From Roseiarcus sp963806935 (GTDB lineage: Bacteria > Pseudomonadota > Alphaproteobacteria > Rhizobiales > Beijerinckiaceae): DNA of 64,000 bases. Both the position numbers and the translations under genes were made by a program. The stretch covers positions 1 through 64,000 of the forward strand of contig CAWEAT010000011.1 of the NCBI GenBank assembly GCA_963806935.1, read 5' to 3'. The notes under the pieces were generated by a model, which had not been told where the DNA came from, searched no databases, and saw nothing but the letters and a program-made list of their open reading frames with translations. How positions within the stretch are numbered: the first letter of the stretch is position 1; each line of letters opens with the position of its first letter. Shown here piece after piece: positions 9,297 to 17,601 of this stretch.

Positions 9297-9673
9297 ATTC
9301 GCCAAGCCGCCGCAAAATCTATCAAAGCTGACCCAAACGGGTCCCGACCCCAGCCAAATTTTCGCAAGGAAAAGGCTTTGATTTCCTTTGATTGCCTTGT
9401 CGGAAATCGAGCGTTTTCAACGGGTTATCGCGACTCCCGGGGCAGAAGAGGTTCCTCCTGGCCAAGAGCGGCTGTATCCAAACAATCGTTCAACATTCGT
9501 GCTAAGTCATATCCTTCCTGCCGATTGAACCTAGCACGGTTTTCGCTTTTCAGAAAGGAAATGCGCTAAAAATCTTCGCGGCGACCCTCGCCCGAGGCCT
9601 GAAAAAAAGTGGTAAGAACGGGCCTTGCCGGGCCTTGAGACAGCGACTCGAAGGACGGTCAAGGAAATTTGCG
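9297..9673. other. Intergenic region carrying a repeat copy
   Basis: Between ctaA and the next gene lies 377 bases. The left third (9365-9421) is the inverted copy of the dispersed repeat at 798-852. The rest shows no conserved reading frame, hairpin terminator or RNA gene that I can support. A poly-A run lies at 9602-9608. Confidence 0.5.
9365..9421 (-). repeat. Dispersed repeat, copy 2 (inverted relative to 798-852)
   Basis: Read on the minus strand this begins TTGAAAACGCTCGATTTCC and contains AAAGGAAATCAAAGCC, matching copy 1. Beyond the repeat the two flanks diverge, so this is a mobile or dispersed sequence block rather than a duplicated gene end. Confidence 0.75.
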
Positions 9674-10246
9674 ATGCAGAATGTGACGGGAGCCGCGTCT
9701 GCGGCGGTCGCGGGCGCGCCGGAAAAGCCGAGCCTCAAGAACCGGGCGCTCGACGAACTGCGCCAATACGCCATCATCACGCTCTATCTTTGGGTGTTCT
9801 TCGCTCTGTTCAGCTTCTATCGGCGAATGATCCTTGAAGAGAACGGGATCAGCGTCTGGCAGCAGACTTTCGCCATCATCAACGCCCTCGTGTTCGGCAA
9901 GGTGATCCTGATCGCCCAGGCGCTCAATCTCGAGGCGGGATTTCGCAAGTATCCTCGGATGTTCATCGTGCTCGGGAACGCCCTCGTGTTCACGATCGTG
10001 CTGATGGCTTTTCATGTCCTCGAGGAAGCGATCAAAGCCTGGTTCGAGGGCCGGCCGCTCGCAACAAGCGTCGCTGACTTCGGCGGCGGCACGCTGGCCG
10101 GATTCCTGACGTTGGGCGCGATCTTTTTTGTCGTTCTGATTCCCTTTTTTGGCATCCGGGAGGTCGCGCGCGCGGTCGGAGGACGAGCGCTTTGGGATCT
10201 GTTCTTCTCCGGGCGCACGCAGACGTTCAGGCTGGTCGAGGACTGA
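9674..10246 (+). CDS. Conserved membrane protein of unknown function
   Basis: I do not recognise a named family. The 190-residue protein has a cytoplasmic N-terminus of about 30 residues, a first span with aromatic and basic flanks (YAIITLYLWVFFALFSFYRR), a loop (ENGISVWQQTFAIINALVFG), then spans at IVLGNALVFTIVLMAFHVL and LTLGAIFFVVLIPFFGIREV, ending RALWDLFFSGRTQTFRLVED. The glutamate-rich helix VLEEAIKAWFEG follows the third span. ATG 9674 is preceded by AAGGAAAT. A RibD-like gene follows 26 bases downstream on the same strand. Confidence 0.75.
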   Translation: MQNVTGAASAAVAGAPEKPSLKNRALDELRQYAIITLYLWVFFALFSFYRRMILEENGISVWQQTFAIINALVFGKVILIAQALNLEAGFRKYPRMFIVLGNALVFTIVLMAFHVLEEAIKAWFEGRPLATSVADFGGGTLAGFLTLGAIFFVVLIPFFGIREVARAVGGRALWDLFFSGRTQTFRLVED

Positions 10247-10272
10247 TCCAAGGGGACAAGCGCGCGGTCGCC

Positions 10273-10804
10273 ATGGCGAAGCTCGTCTTCGGATTGAACC
10301 AGTCGCTCGACGGCTACGTCGATCATCGGGCAATGGCGCCGGAACCCGGGCTCTTTCGTCATTTCATAGAGCAGGTGCGCAGCGTGAGCGGCATGGTGTA
10401 TGGCCGCCGCATGTACGAAGTGATGCGCTATTGGGACGAAGACCTTCCTAGATTGGGACGCGGAGGAGCGTGAATACGCGGCGGTGTGGCGGAGCCAGCC
10501 AAAGTGGGTCGTTTCGCGCTCGCTGAAGTCCGTCGGTCCCAACGCCACACTCCTCGAGGGCGACCTCGAGGCTGCGGTGCGCGGGCTGAAGGCCCGGCTC
10601 GACCGCGAGATCGAAGTCGCCGGACCGGAGCTGGCCGGGAGCCTGACCGAGCTCGGCCTGATTGACGAATATCGGCTTTACCTCCATCCCGTCGTGCTTG
10701 GTCGCGGCAAGCCATTCTTTGCCGGCCCCCGGCCGCCGCTCCACCTCGTGGCGAGCGATCGGATAGGCGAGGACACGATCAGGTTGACCTACGTCCCGGC
10801 TTAG
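10273..10804 (+). pseudogene. Dihydrofolate reductase/RibD C-terminal domain protein, one frameshift
   Basis: The frame from ATG 10273 reads MAKLVFGLNQSLDGYVD, then GMVYGRRMYEVMRYWDED, and breaks near 10449-10453. In another frame the sequence continues DWDAEEREYAA, QPKWVVSRSL, EIEVAGPELAGSLTELGLID and LHPVVLGRGKPFF to a stop at 10804. Together these give a complete RibD_C/DfrA-like protein of about 176 residues, a fold that binds NADPH in deaminase-reductases and reductases of unknown substrate. One extra base (in CTTCCTAGATTGG) explains the shift, so the gene may be intact in the organism. It follows an unrelated membrane protein gene. Confidence 0.8.
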
Positions 10805-10895
10805 TCATGCACTCGCGTGTCTAGCGCGCGCTGCCTTCGGGTGGAATTGTCTTTGCGAGAGTATAGGGCGTTCGGAAGACGCTTTCGACGGGCTA

Positions 10896-10970
10896 TGGCG
10901 ACGAAGCAATCCAGGGGGGCGAAGGACGCTCTACGATCCGTGGATTGCTTCGCTTCGCTCGCAATGACGG
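10896..10970. repeat. Palindromic CGTCATTGCGAG-type intergenic repeat, copy 1
   Basis: GACGAAGCAATCCA and, 30 bases on, TGGATTGCTTCGC followed by TCGCAATGACGG form an imperfect inverted repeat. It belongs to the palindromic repeat class that is abundant in alphaproteobacterial intergenic DNA. A second copy is at 13608-13689. Confidence 0.8.
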
Positions 10971-10998
10971 CCACGGTACGGGCCAAATGCAATCCGCG

Positions 10999-11541
10999 CT
11001 AACTCGCCGCGCCGCGCATCCCGACGCCAAGGAATTCAACGTTGACCTTCGGATCGGTCCGCTCGATCAGAATGTCCCACCAGTAGAATACATTGATGTT
11101 GATCGTCTCGGAGTGAAAGAAGCAGGCCATATTTTGCGGCCCGGTGGTATTGGAGGTATTCGAATCGCAAGTCGCATCGGTAACCGCGACGTTGGTTCCG
11201 ATCCCGGCATGACGGAAAAAAGCGCGAACCCGCGCTCCGGTGTTCATCCCGTCTCCGTCGATGACGCTCATGAAGATAAGTCCGATCTTCACGTCCAGCA
11301 TATTCGCGGTCACCGTGAACGGACATAAAAGCCGGATCGATCCGGTGCTGGAGCCGCTGAAGCCAACGCCGAATCCACGCGTCTCATACCCGCCTGCGCG
11401 AATCGTCGCGCTGTCCGGAACGCAAACCCCGCCGACCTGGTCGAGCGGCATGTCGCTATTGGCCTCTGCCAATTCCGCCCCCAGCAACAGCACCGAACCG
11501 AACGCGAGCGCGAAAATCGTGGCTGCGTAACGTGCAATCAT
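10999..11541 (-). CDS. Exported protein of unknown function
   Basis: The 180-residue protein starts with a typical signal peptide (MIARYAATIFALAFGSVLLLGAELAEA, cleavage probably after AEA near residue 27). The mature part has four to five cysteines (VCVPD, LLCPF, DATCDS, MACFF) that could form two periplasmic disulfides, and beta-strand-like alternation. I recognise no domain. It is transcribed alone, bounded on the right by DNA with a GTCATTCCTG-type repeat fragment (11652-11691). Its size and cysteine spacing differ from the other exported protein at 17602-18183. Confidence 0.65.
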   Translation of the reverse strand: MIARYAATIFALAFGSVLLLGAELAEANSDMPLDQVGGVCVPDSATIRAGGYETRGFGVGFSGSSTGSIRLLCPFTVTANMLDVKIGLIFMSVIDGDGMNTGARVRAFFRHAGIGTNVAVTDATCDSNTSNTTGPQNMACFFHSETININVFYWWDILIERTDPKVNVEFLGVGMRGAAS

Positions 11542-11691
11542 GTCTGGCCTCCCAACAATCGAATGTTTTCCATGCAGCTTTCACCCTTTGCACGCTAAGG
11601 CAAGGGCGCGAGGGCGGGTGTGATCCGCATCACTTGGTCACGAAAAAGGCCGTCATTCCTGCAAAGGCGGCCGTCCCGGCAAGAGCCGGGC

Positions 11692-12124
11692 CTATTTCTT
11701 CTTCGCCGCTCGCTCAGCGCGCGCCGCCGCGTTGGCCGCGATCGCTGTGCGGACAAGTTGCTTGAACGCGGCTTCGTCGATCCTGTCGCCTTCGCGCAGA
11801 TCGATCGCGCGCCGCGTGTTTCCTTCGAGGCTCGAATTGAAGAGCTTCTTCGGGTCCTCGAGCGAGGCGCCGCGCGCGAAGGTGAGCTTCACCACCTCCT
11901 TGTAGGATTCCCCGGTGCAGACAATGCCGTCATGGGACCAGACGGGGGTTCCGGGCGACGTCGCCTTCGCCCATTTCCACTCCTCCTCGATGGCGGGATC
12001 GGCGTCGTGGATGAGGTTGCGGACGTGAGCGAGAGCTCTCCCCTCGCCAGTCTCTGAGCTCCTTGATCCGTTTGGTGATGCTGGCTGAAGCGGCCTCACT
12101 GTCCGGGGAGATCGTCGGCTTCAT
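11692..12124 (-). pseudogene. DUF1801 (YdhG-like) protein with one frameshift
   Basis: Starting at ATG 12124 the frame reads MKPTISPDSEAASASITKRI and KELRDWRGE, then shifts near 12033-12042 and continues as ALAHVRNLIHDADPAIEEE, PVWSHDGIVCTGESYKEVV, LTFARGASLEDPKKLFN and AIDLREGDRIDEAAFKQLV to TAG at 11692. The joined protein of about 143 residues is a full DUF1801 domain, a small family with an iron-chaperone-like (frataxin-related) fold and unproven function. One base removed from GGGGAGAGCTCTC restores the frame. It lies 32 bases downstream of the oxidase-like subunit gene on the same strand. Confidence 0.8.
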
Positions 12125-12156
12125 GTTCCCTCCAGTCGCGCGAGGCGCCCTCGGCG

Positions 12157-13563
12157 TTACGCGGCCGACCGCACGGCGTCCGCGCGCATCAGCGCCCAAA
12201 TGGCGATCACAACGAAGGCCGCGCCGCCGATGATCGTGAAGATCGAGGCGACGCCATGCACCGCCATGCCGGCCGCCGCGACCGCATCGAGCGAGCCGGC
12301 GCCGGACGGGGTCTTGCGCAGGGCGCCGTAACCCCCGGCGACGAACATGGCGATCGAGGCGACGAACTGGCCGCCGCCGTAAAGGCCGAGAAGGATGCGG
12401 GTCGCGCGCGGCGGCGCCGTGGCTCGCCGCAGCTCCTTGAGGCCGAAAGTGAGCAGCATGCCGGCGCTCGAGACGCTGACCGCGGTGATGACCGCGTGAT
12501 AATGCGCAGGCGTCCTTGTGTCCGACCCGGTGATCAGGAAGCCCATGACCCCGCCGAGCGCGAACAGCGCCAGCGACATCGCAAGCGCAAAGAACGCCGG
12601 ATCGCGCCACGGCCACGGCGAGGCCGAGCGAAGCGCGCGGGCGAGGAGAGAAGCGGCGAAAATGAGCGTCGGCGCGGCAATGCCGAACTGGAGCAGGCGA
12701 AACGCCTCGTGCTGCCCGCCCGAAAACGGCTCGAAGGCCGCGTAAAACAACGGCGCGGGAAGCGCGATCAACGCGATGAGAAGAACGCAAGCGAGGAAGA
12801 CGCGGTTGTCGACCGCTTCCTCGCCAAGGCTCATGCGGGCGAGGATCGACCAGTTCGTGACCAGGAGCGCAGCGTAGACGAATTGGAGCAGATGGCCGCC
12901 GCCCCAGAACAGCCCCTCGCGCGACCAGGCGAGGCCGCCCTCGTCGGCCAGCAGAGACCCGGCGACGCCGAAGCAGGTCAATGCAAGGAGGTAGATCAAA
13001 CCGCCGAGCGCCATCGCGACCGCGATCGGCGGGGCCGAGGCAAGCCTTCCCGGCAGGTTGATCAGGAGGCGGACCACGGGCGCGAGAACGCCAAGCGCCA
13101 GCGCGAGAAGCCCCACGTCATAGGCCGGATGAAGAATGAGCGGAATGTAATTGTCGAGAGCGGGCTGGGTTGAGTCGAGAAAGGCCGGCGCAAACAGGCA
13201 AGGGAAAGCGACAAGAACTGCGCCCTGCCCCATTCGGCCAAGCGGGGCCAGGCGCACGTCGTCGCCGGCGAGTTTCAGCGTCGCGACGGCGACAAGGAAC
13301 GCAAAGACGCCCTGAAGCCAGATGACGAGGGAGAATATGACGTGGATGACCAGACCCTTGTAGAAGAAGTCGATCGGCCAGAACGGCGTCTTCTCCATGC
13401 CCGGAATCCGCGACAGCGCGAGCAGGATTGCGAACACGCCGGCCACGGCCAGCGCGCCCACCGCGAGCCATGCCCACCCGAGAAGCTCGCGTCTCACCGC
13501 GCTCCCCGCGCTCGCGGCGGAGCGGGCGCGGTTGAGGATTGTCGTGTTCGCCGCTTCGGTCAT
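12157..13563 (-). CDS. Heme-copper-oxidase-like subunit I (COX1/NorB superfamily), divergent
   Basis: The 468-residue protein has twelve predicted spans, the size of a heme-copper oxidase core. Family-like histidines are visible in span 2 (GLVIHVIFSLVIWLQG), span 6 (WGGGHLLQFVYAALL) and span 10 (the HYH of TPAHYHAVITAVSV). Canonical oxidases also have adjacent histidines in span 7 as Cu-B ligands; here that region (LPAPLFYAAFEPFSGGQHEAF) offers only one, so the active site may be unusual. The gene ends a leftward cluster ctaB - 39-residue protein - DUF420 protein, with a palindromic repeat before it. No subunit II or III gene is in the window. It could be a nitric-oxide-reductase-like or orphan oxidase subunit. 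Confidence 0.75.
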   Translation of the reverse strand: MTEAANTTILNRARSAASAGSAVRRELLGWAWLAVGALAVAGVFAILLALSRIPGMEKTPFWPIDFFYKGLVIHVIFSLVIWLQGVFAFLVAVATLKLAGDDVRLAPLGRMGQGAVLVAFPCLFAPAFLDSTQPALDNYIPLILHPAYDVGLLALALGVLAPVVRLLINLPGRLASAPPIAVAMALGGLIYLLALTCFGVAGSLLADEGGLAWSREGLFWGGGHLLQFVYAALLVTNWSILARMSLGEEAVDNRVFLACVLLIALIALPAPLFYAAFEPFSGGQHEAFRLLQFGIAAPTLIFAASLLARALRSASPWPWRDPAFFALAMSLALFALGGVMGFLITGSDTRTPAHYHAVITAVSVSSAGMLLTFGLKELRRATAPPRATRILLGLYGGGQFVASIAMFVAGGYGALRKTPSGAGSLDAVAAAGMAVHGVASIFTIIGGAAFVVIAIWALMRADAVRSAA

Positions 13564-13607
13564 CTAAGGGAGGAACCGCTTCGCTTAAACATGGCGCCTT
13601 CAGGGCC

Positions 13608-13689
13608 CGTCATTGCGAGGAGCGTGAGCGACGAAGCAATCCACGGATCGCAGGGGCCCGGCGTTCCCCTGGATTGCTCGCAATGACGG
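13608..13689. repeat. Palindromic CGTCATTGCGAG-type intergenic repeat, copy 2
   Basis: The segment opens CGTCATTGCGAGGAGCG, contains GACGAAGCAATCCA, and closes TGGATTGCTCGCAATGACG, so its ends are inverted copies. It fills most of the 137-base gap between the DUF420 gene and the oxidase-like gene, where it could form a hairpin in the mRNA and affect relative expression. Confidence 0.85.
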
Positions 13690-13700
13690 CGTTGGAGCCA

Positions 13701-14135
13701 TCAACTGCCGGCCATCGGGTAGAGGTGGACCGCCATGACGTAGACGACGAGTCCGGAGACGGCGACGAACAGCCACGCCGGCATGGTCACCCGGGCGAAA
13801 CGGCGGTGGGTGGCGAAGCGCTGCTTCATCGCATTGTAGAACGTGATCGGCACGAGCACGGCGACGACGAACGCCATCAACACATGCACGGCGAGGAGTG
13901 TGAAGTAGATCGGCCGGATCGGGCCATAGCCGCCGAACTTCGCCAGGCCCGCGAACGCGTGATAGACGAGATACACCGCCAGGAACGCCACGCCGAGGCC
14001 GATGGCGACGAACATCGTCCGCCGGTGGCCTTCGCGGTCCCGGGCGCGGATGAGACTATAGGCGCGCAGCAGCACGATGATCGTCGCCGCATTGATGACG
14101 GCGAGCACGTGGGGCAAGTCGCGAATGGAGATCAT
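13701..14135 (-). CDS. DUF420 (CtaM/YozB-like) membrane protein
   Basis: The 144-residue protein has four spans: LPHVLAVINAATIIVLLRAY, TMFVAIGLGVAFLAVYLVYH, YFTLLAVHVLMAFVVAVLVP and AWLFVAVSGLVVYVMAVHLY. Conserved histidines lie in the first, second, third and fourth spans. In Gram-positive bacteria DUF420 proteins (CtaM) are needed to mature heme-A oxidases; the position here, 7 bases after the small membrane-protein gene and two genes after ctaB, fits such an assembly role. That role is inferred from family and neighbours. Full length, no anomaly. Confidence 0.88.
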   Translation of the reverse strand: MISIRDLPHVLAVINAATIIVLLRAYSLIRARDREGHRRTMFVAIGLGVAFLAVYLVYHAFAGLAKFGGYGPIRPIYFTLLAVHVLMAFVVAVLVPITFYNAMKQRFATHRRFARVTMPAWLFVAVSGLVVYVMAVHLYPMAGS

Positions 14136-14142
14136 TGCGGCG

Positions 14143-14262
14143 TCAGAACCCGTGGTTGGCGATCTTGAGCACGACGCTCAGGTAAAGCGCTCCCGCGAGC
14201 GCAGCGAGGACCGCGAGCACGATCAGGTTGCGCCGCCTCTGGTTCGGGTTGACGGGCGGCAT
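14143..14262 (-). CDS. 39-residue single-span membrane protein between ctaB and the DUF420 gene
   Basis: ATG 14262 lies 2 bases after the ctaB stop (14265-14267) and the frame ends with TGA at 14143-14145, 7 bases before the DUF420 start. The product begins MPPVNPNQRRRNLIVLAV, has one span (LIVLAVLAALAGALYLSVVL) and ends KIANHGF. Basic residues before the span predict an N-in, C-out orientation. Its size and place recall the tiny CoxF-type proteins encoded next to ctaB in many Alphaproteobacteria, but similarity is too short to be sure. Tight spacing on both sides supports translation. Confidence 0.7.
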   Translation of the reverse strand: MPPVNPNQRRRNLIVLAVLAALAGALYLSVVLKIANHGF

Positions 14263-14264
14263 GC

Positions 14265-15215
14265 TCAAGCCCGCGATCGCAGCATCGCCTCTGCGAGCAT
14301 CGCCGCGAACAGGACAAACAGGTACAGGATCGAGAACCCGAACAGGGCCATCGCCGCCTTGCGGCGCGCCGCCTCATCAGCCTCGCGCAGGCGGTAGAGG
14401 GCGAGCGCGCGCCATAGGAGCACAGCGTCGGCGACGACCGCCGTCGCCCCATAGACGAGACCGACGCCCGGAATGATGAGCGGGCCGAGCGAGGCCGGAA
14501 ACAGCAGCGCCGAATAGATCACGATCTGGCGGCAGGTCGCTGCGTGGCCGGCGACATTGGGCAGCATCGGCACGCCGACGCGCTCATAGTCGCCGCTGCG
14601 ACAAAGCGCCAGCGCCCAGAAGTGCGGCGGCGTCCACAAGAAGGTGATGAGGAACATCGCGATCGGGCCGGCGGACAGGCTGCCCGCCGCCGCAGCCCAG
14701 CCGATGACCGGCGGAAGCGCCCCGGCGGCGCCGCCGATCACGATGTTGAGCGGCGTCGAGCGCTTGAGAACCATGGTGTAGAGGGGAACATAAATCGCGA
14801 TGGTGAGCGCGAGCAGCGCCGCCGAAAGTCCGTTCACCTTCACCGCGAGCGACGCCACCGACACGATCGCGAGCAGAACGCCGATCGCCAGCGCCTGAAG
14901 CGGCGGCACGACCCCGCGCGGAATGGGGCGCATCGCGGTGCGCGCCATATTGGCGTCGATGTCGGCGTCCCACCACATGTTGAGAGCGCCGCAGGCGCCG
15001 GCTCCCGCGGCGATCGCCGACATCGCGGCCAGGAACTTCAGCCAGTCGAACGGCTGAGGCGCGAGCGCAAAGCCGACCGCGCCGGTGAACACGACGAGCG
15101 ACATGACGCGCGGCTTGAGCAGGACAAGATGGTCGACGACCCCGCCCCACCAACGCGGACTCGGCGCGCTACGGTCGCCGCCTCTGCGCGCTACTGCTGT
15201 CAACCGACCCGCCAC
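14265..15215 (-). CDS. ctaB: Protoheme IX farnesyltransferase (heme O synthase)
   Basis: CtaB adds a farnesyl group to protoheme to make heme O, the precursor of heme A. The 316-residue protein has the prenyltransferase signature LLKPRVMSLVVFTGAVG (residues about 33-49), the first Asp-rich motif NMWWDADIDANMARTAMRP (about 79-97), the second loop LKRSTPLNIVIGG and the late motif LWTPPHFWALAL. About nine spans follow the usual order. The start is GTG 15215 with GGTGGAG upstream. It heads a leftward operon with a 39-residue protein, a DUF420 protein and an oxidase-like subunit I. Confidence 0.96.
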   Translation of the reverse strand: MAGRLTAVARRGGDRSAPSPRWWGGVVDHLVLLKPRVMSLVVFTGAVGFALAPQPFDWLKFLAAMSAIAAGAGACGALNMWWDADIDANMARTAMRPIPRGVVPPLQALAIGVLLAIVSVASLAVKVNGLSAALLALTIAIYVPLYTMVLKRSTPLNIVIGGAAGALPPVIGWAAAAGSLSAGPIAMFLITFLWTPPHFWALALCRSGDYERVGVPMLPNVAGHAATCRQIVIYSALLFPASLGPLIIPGVGLVYGATAVVADAVLLWRALALYRLREADEAARRKAAMALFGFSILYLFVLFAAMLAEAMLRSRA

Positions 15216-15433
15216 CTTGCTCCACCTGATTTCACGCCGTCACTTCGACGCCATCGGGCGCTTCGGCGGCGAGATCGCACGCGGGCTTAAGTCAATCGCG
15301 GCGAAATTGCTAACCGAAATGCAACGATGGCCGACCCCAAAAGTCAAGCTTCCGGCCCCGCGCGCCGACCCAGGCGCGCAGCAGGTCGCAAAATGAGCCA
15401 GAATTACGCCGACATTCGGGCTGATGCAGCGAG

Positions 15434-17260
15434 CTAGCTTGCCTCGCTGAGGGCCGCCGCTCCGGATTCGAACTGCAGCCGCGCCAGCCGCGCGTAGACG
15501 CCGTCGCGCGCGACCAGCGAGGCGTGATCGCCCTCCTCGACGATCCGCCCCGCCTCCATCACGAGAATGCGGTCGGCCTTGAGAACGGTCGCCAGCCGAT
15601 GGGCGATCACCAGCGTTGTGCGCCCGGTCATCACGTCCTCGAGCGCGCGCTGCACCTGGGCCTCGTTCTCGGCGTCGAGGGCCGAGGTCGCCTCGTCGAG
15701 CAAAAGCACCGGCGCGTCCTTGAGGATCGCGCGCGCGATCGCCAGCCGCTGCCGCTGCCCGCCGCTCAGCGTCACGCCCCGCTCGCCGAGCTTGGTCGCA
15801 TAGCCCATCGGAAGCTCGCGGATGAACCCGTCCGCCGCGGCGCGCCGCCCCGCCTCTTCGATCGCGAACTCGTCGACCTCTGCCCGGCCATAGGCGATGT
15901 TCTCGGCGACCGTCGCGCCGAAGATCGCCACCTCCTGCGGGACCGGGGCGATGCGCGCGCGCAGGTCTTTCGGATCGACCGTCCTGACGTCGAGGCCGTC
16001 GATGAGAACCTGGCCCTCATCGCAGTCGTAGAAGCGCATGATGAGCTGGAACACGGTCGACTTGCCGGCCCCCGATGCGCCGACGATGGCGACCCGTTCG
16101 CCCGGCGCGACCGAGAAGCTGAGGTCGTCGATCACCCGCTGGCCCGGCGCGCCCGGATAAGCAAAGGCGACATGGGAGAATTCGATCGATCCACGGGACG
16201 GGACCGGCATCGGCGCAGGCCTCGGCGGCGCAACGATCCGCGGCTTGACCGAAAGCAGCTCGGCGATCCGCCCCGCCGAACCCGCCGCCGCCGCGACCTC
16301 GTTCCATACTTGCGACAGTTCGCCGAGCGAGGTCGCGCCGAGCACGGCGAACAGCACGAACTGCGACAGCAGGCCGCCGGTCATCCGCCCCGCCAGCACG
16401 TCGCGCGCGCCGAGCCAGAGCACGAACACCACGCTGCAGAAGGCGAGCGACACCGCGATCGCAATCAATAGGGAGCGGGTGGCCGCGGCGTCGCGGGCAG
16501 CGTCGTAGGCGCTCTCGACTTCCGCGGCGAAGCGGTTCTGACTCGCGCTTTCGGCCCCGAAAGCCTGCATGGCGCGCACCCCGCCCAGGCTCTCCGAAGC
16601 GAAGGCAGTCGCTTCGGCCAGCGTGTCCTGGGCCCGGCGCGATCGCCGGCGCACGACCCGCCCGGAGGCGATCAGCGGCGCAGCGATGACCGGAATGGCG
16701 ACGAGCACGAGCGCCGAGAGCTTGGGGCTGGTGTAGACCATGAGCGCCGTCGCGCCGACGAACATGAAGAGATTGCGGAGCGCGATCGACGCCGACGAGC
16801 CGAACGCCGCCTTGATCTGGGTCGTGTCGGCGGTGAGGCGCGAGACCAGCTCGCCGGTTCGTGCGCTGTCATAGAATGAGGCGTCGAGGCCCGAGAGATG
16901 CGCGAACACGTCCCGCCTCAGGTCGGCGACCACACGCTCGCCGAGCGTGGTCACCAGATAGTAGCGGGTGGCGGCGGCGAGCGCGATGACGACCACGACT
17001 GCCGCCATGGCCATGAAATAGACGTTGATCGCTCCGCCGCTCTCCTTTGAAAAGCCGAAGTCGATCATTGACCGCAACGCGAAAGGCACAGCCAGCGTCG
17101 CCGCCGAGGAGACGGTCAGCGCCGCCAGCGCCCCGATCGCCCGCCCGAGATAGCGCCGCCCGTAGCGGACGACGGGCAAAAGCGCGGCGAAGGAGGCGGC
17201 GCGGTTTGCTGGCTCGGCGGTCATCGGCTCTTCCATAGGCGCTTTACGGTCGAAAGGCAT
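15434..17260 (-). CDS. ABC exporter, fused membrane and ATPase domains (MsbA-like)
   Basis: The 608-residue half-transporter has six spans in residues about 35-330 and an ATPase domain in about 360-600. Walker A is GASGAGKST, the Q-loop is VPQEVAIFGATVAENIAYG, the signature is TLSGGQRQRLAIARA, Walker B is VLLLDEATSALD and the switch histidine is in VIAHRLATV. Such proteins act as dimers exporting lipids, peptides or drugs; the ABCB-type layout and an ESLGGVRAMQAFGAE coupling region agree. The substrate is unknown. In-frame ATGs at 17236 and 17224 are alternative starts; the last has GGAAGAG before it. Confidence 0.92.
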   Translation of the reverse strand: MPFDRKAPMEEPMTAEPANRAASFAALLPVVRYGRRYLGRAIGALAALTVSSAATLAVPFALRSMIDFGFSKESGGAINVYFMAMAAVVVVIALAAATRYYLVTTLGERVVADLRRDVFAHLSGLDASFYDSARTGELVSRLTADTTQIKAAFGSSASIALRNLFMFVGATALMVYTSPKLSALVLVAIPVIAAPLIASGRVVRRRSRRAQDTLAEATAFASESLGGVRAMQAFGAESASQNRFAAEVESAYDAARDAAATRSLLIAIAVSLAFCSVVFVLWLGARDVLAGRMTGGLLSQFVLFAVLGATSLGELSQVWNEVAAAAGSAGRIAELLSVKPRIVAPPRPAPMPVPSRGSIEFSHVAFAYPGAPGQRVIDDLSFSVAPGERVAIVGASGAGKSTVFQLIMRFYDCDEGQVLIDGLDVRTVDPKDLRARIAPVPQEVAIFGATVAENIAYGRAEVDEFAIEEAGRRAAADGFIRELPMGYATKLGERGVTLSGGQRQRLAIARAILKDAPVLLLDEATSALDAENEAQVQRALEDVMTGRTTLVIAHRLATVLKADRILVMEAGRIVEEGDHASLVARDGVYARLARLQFESGAAALSEAS

Positions 17261-17601
17261 GGGCGCCAGGGCTGGTCCAACGCGAGCGGATCCCTCAATC
17301 GCTCACAAACCGGATTGTATCGGACGCATTTGCCGGCCGGATGGCTGCGCGTTCACAAGGTCGTGAGTCGACCGCCAGGCGCTTCCTTCGTCGCCGCTTC
17401 TGGCCCCGCCTGAACCTCGCGCGCATGGTAACGAGGAGTCTGGTCGCGGTCGCGCTCCTGAAGAACTACCCGGCCGCCAGGTCGCGATAGGAGCCTCGCC
17501 AGCGGCCTTCCGTGCCGCCGGCGTGTCGTTGAGGTTATTGGCTCCCGTCGGTCAGGTTGAACGACTTGACCAGGAACACTCGCGGGTTAGACGGCGCGGT
17601 T
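17261..17601. other. Intergenic region, nothing recognised
   Basis: This 341-base stretch lies upstream of the ABC exporter gene and downstream of the exported-protein gene on the same strand. I see no conserved frame, hairpin with T-tract, or repeat copy. It presumably contains the promoter of the exporter gene. Confidence 0.4.

Noticed and set aside
7104..9305. Long minus-strand open frame (733 codons) opposite DUF2189 and ctaA
   Set aside because: It covers two genes with clear membrane-protein families on the other strand; its own product is rich in Arg, Asp and Glu with no domain.
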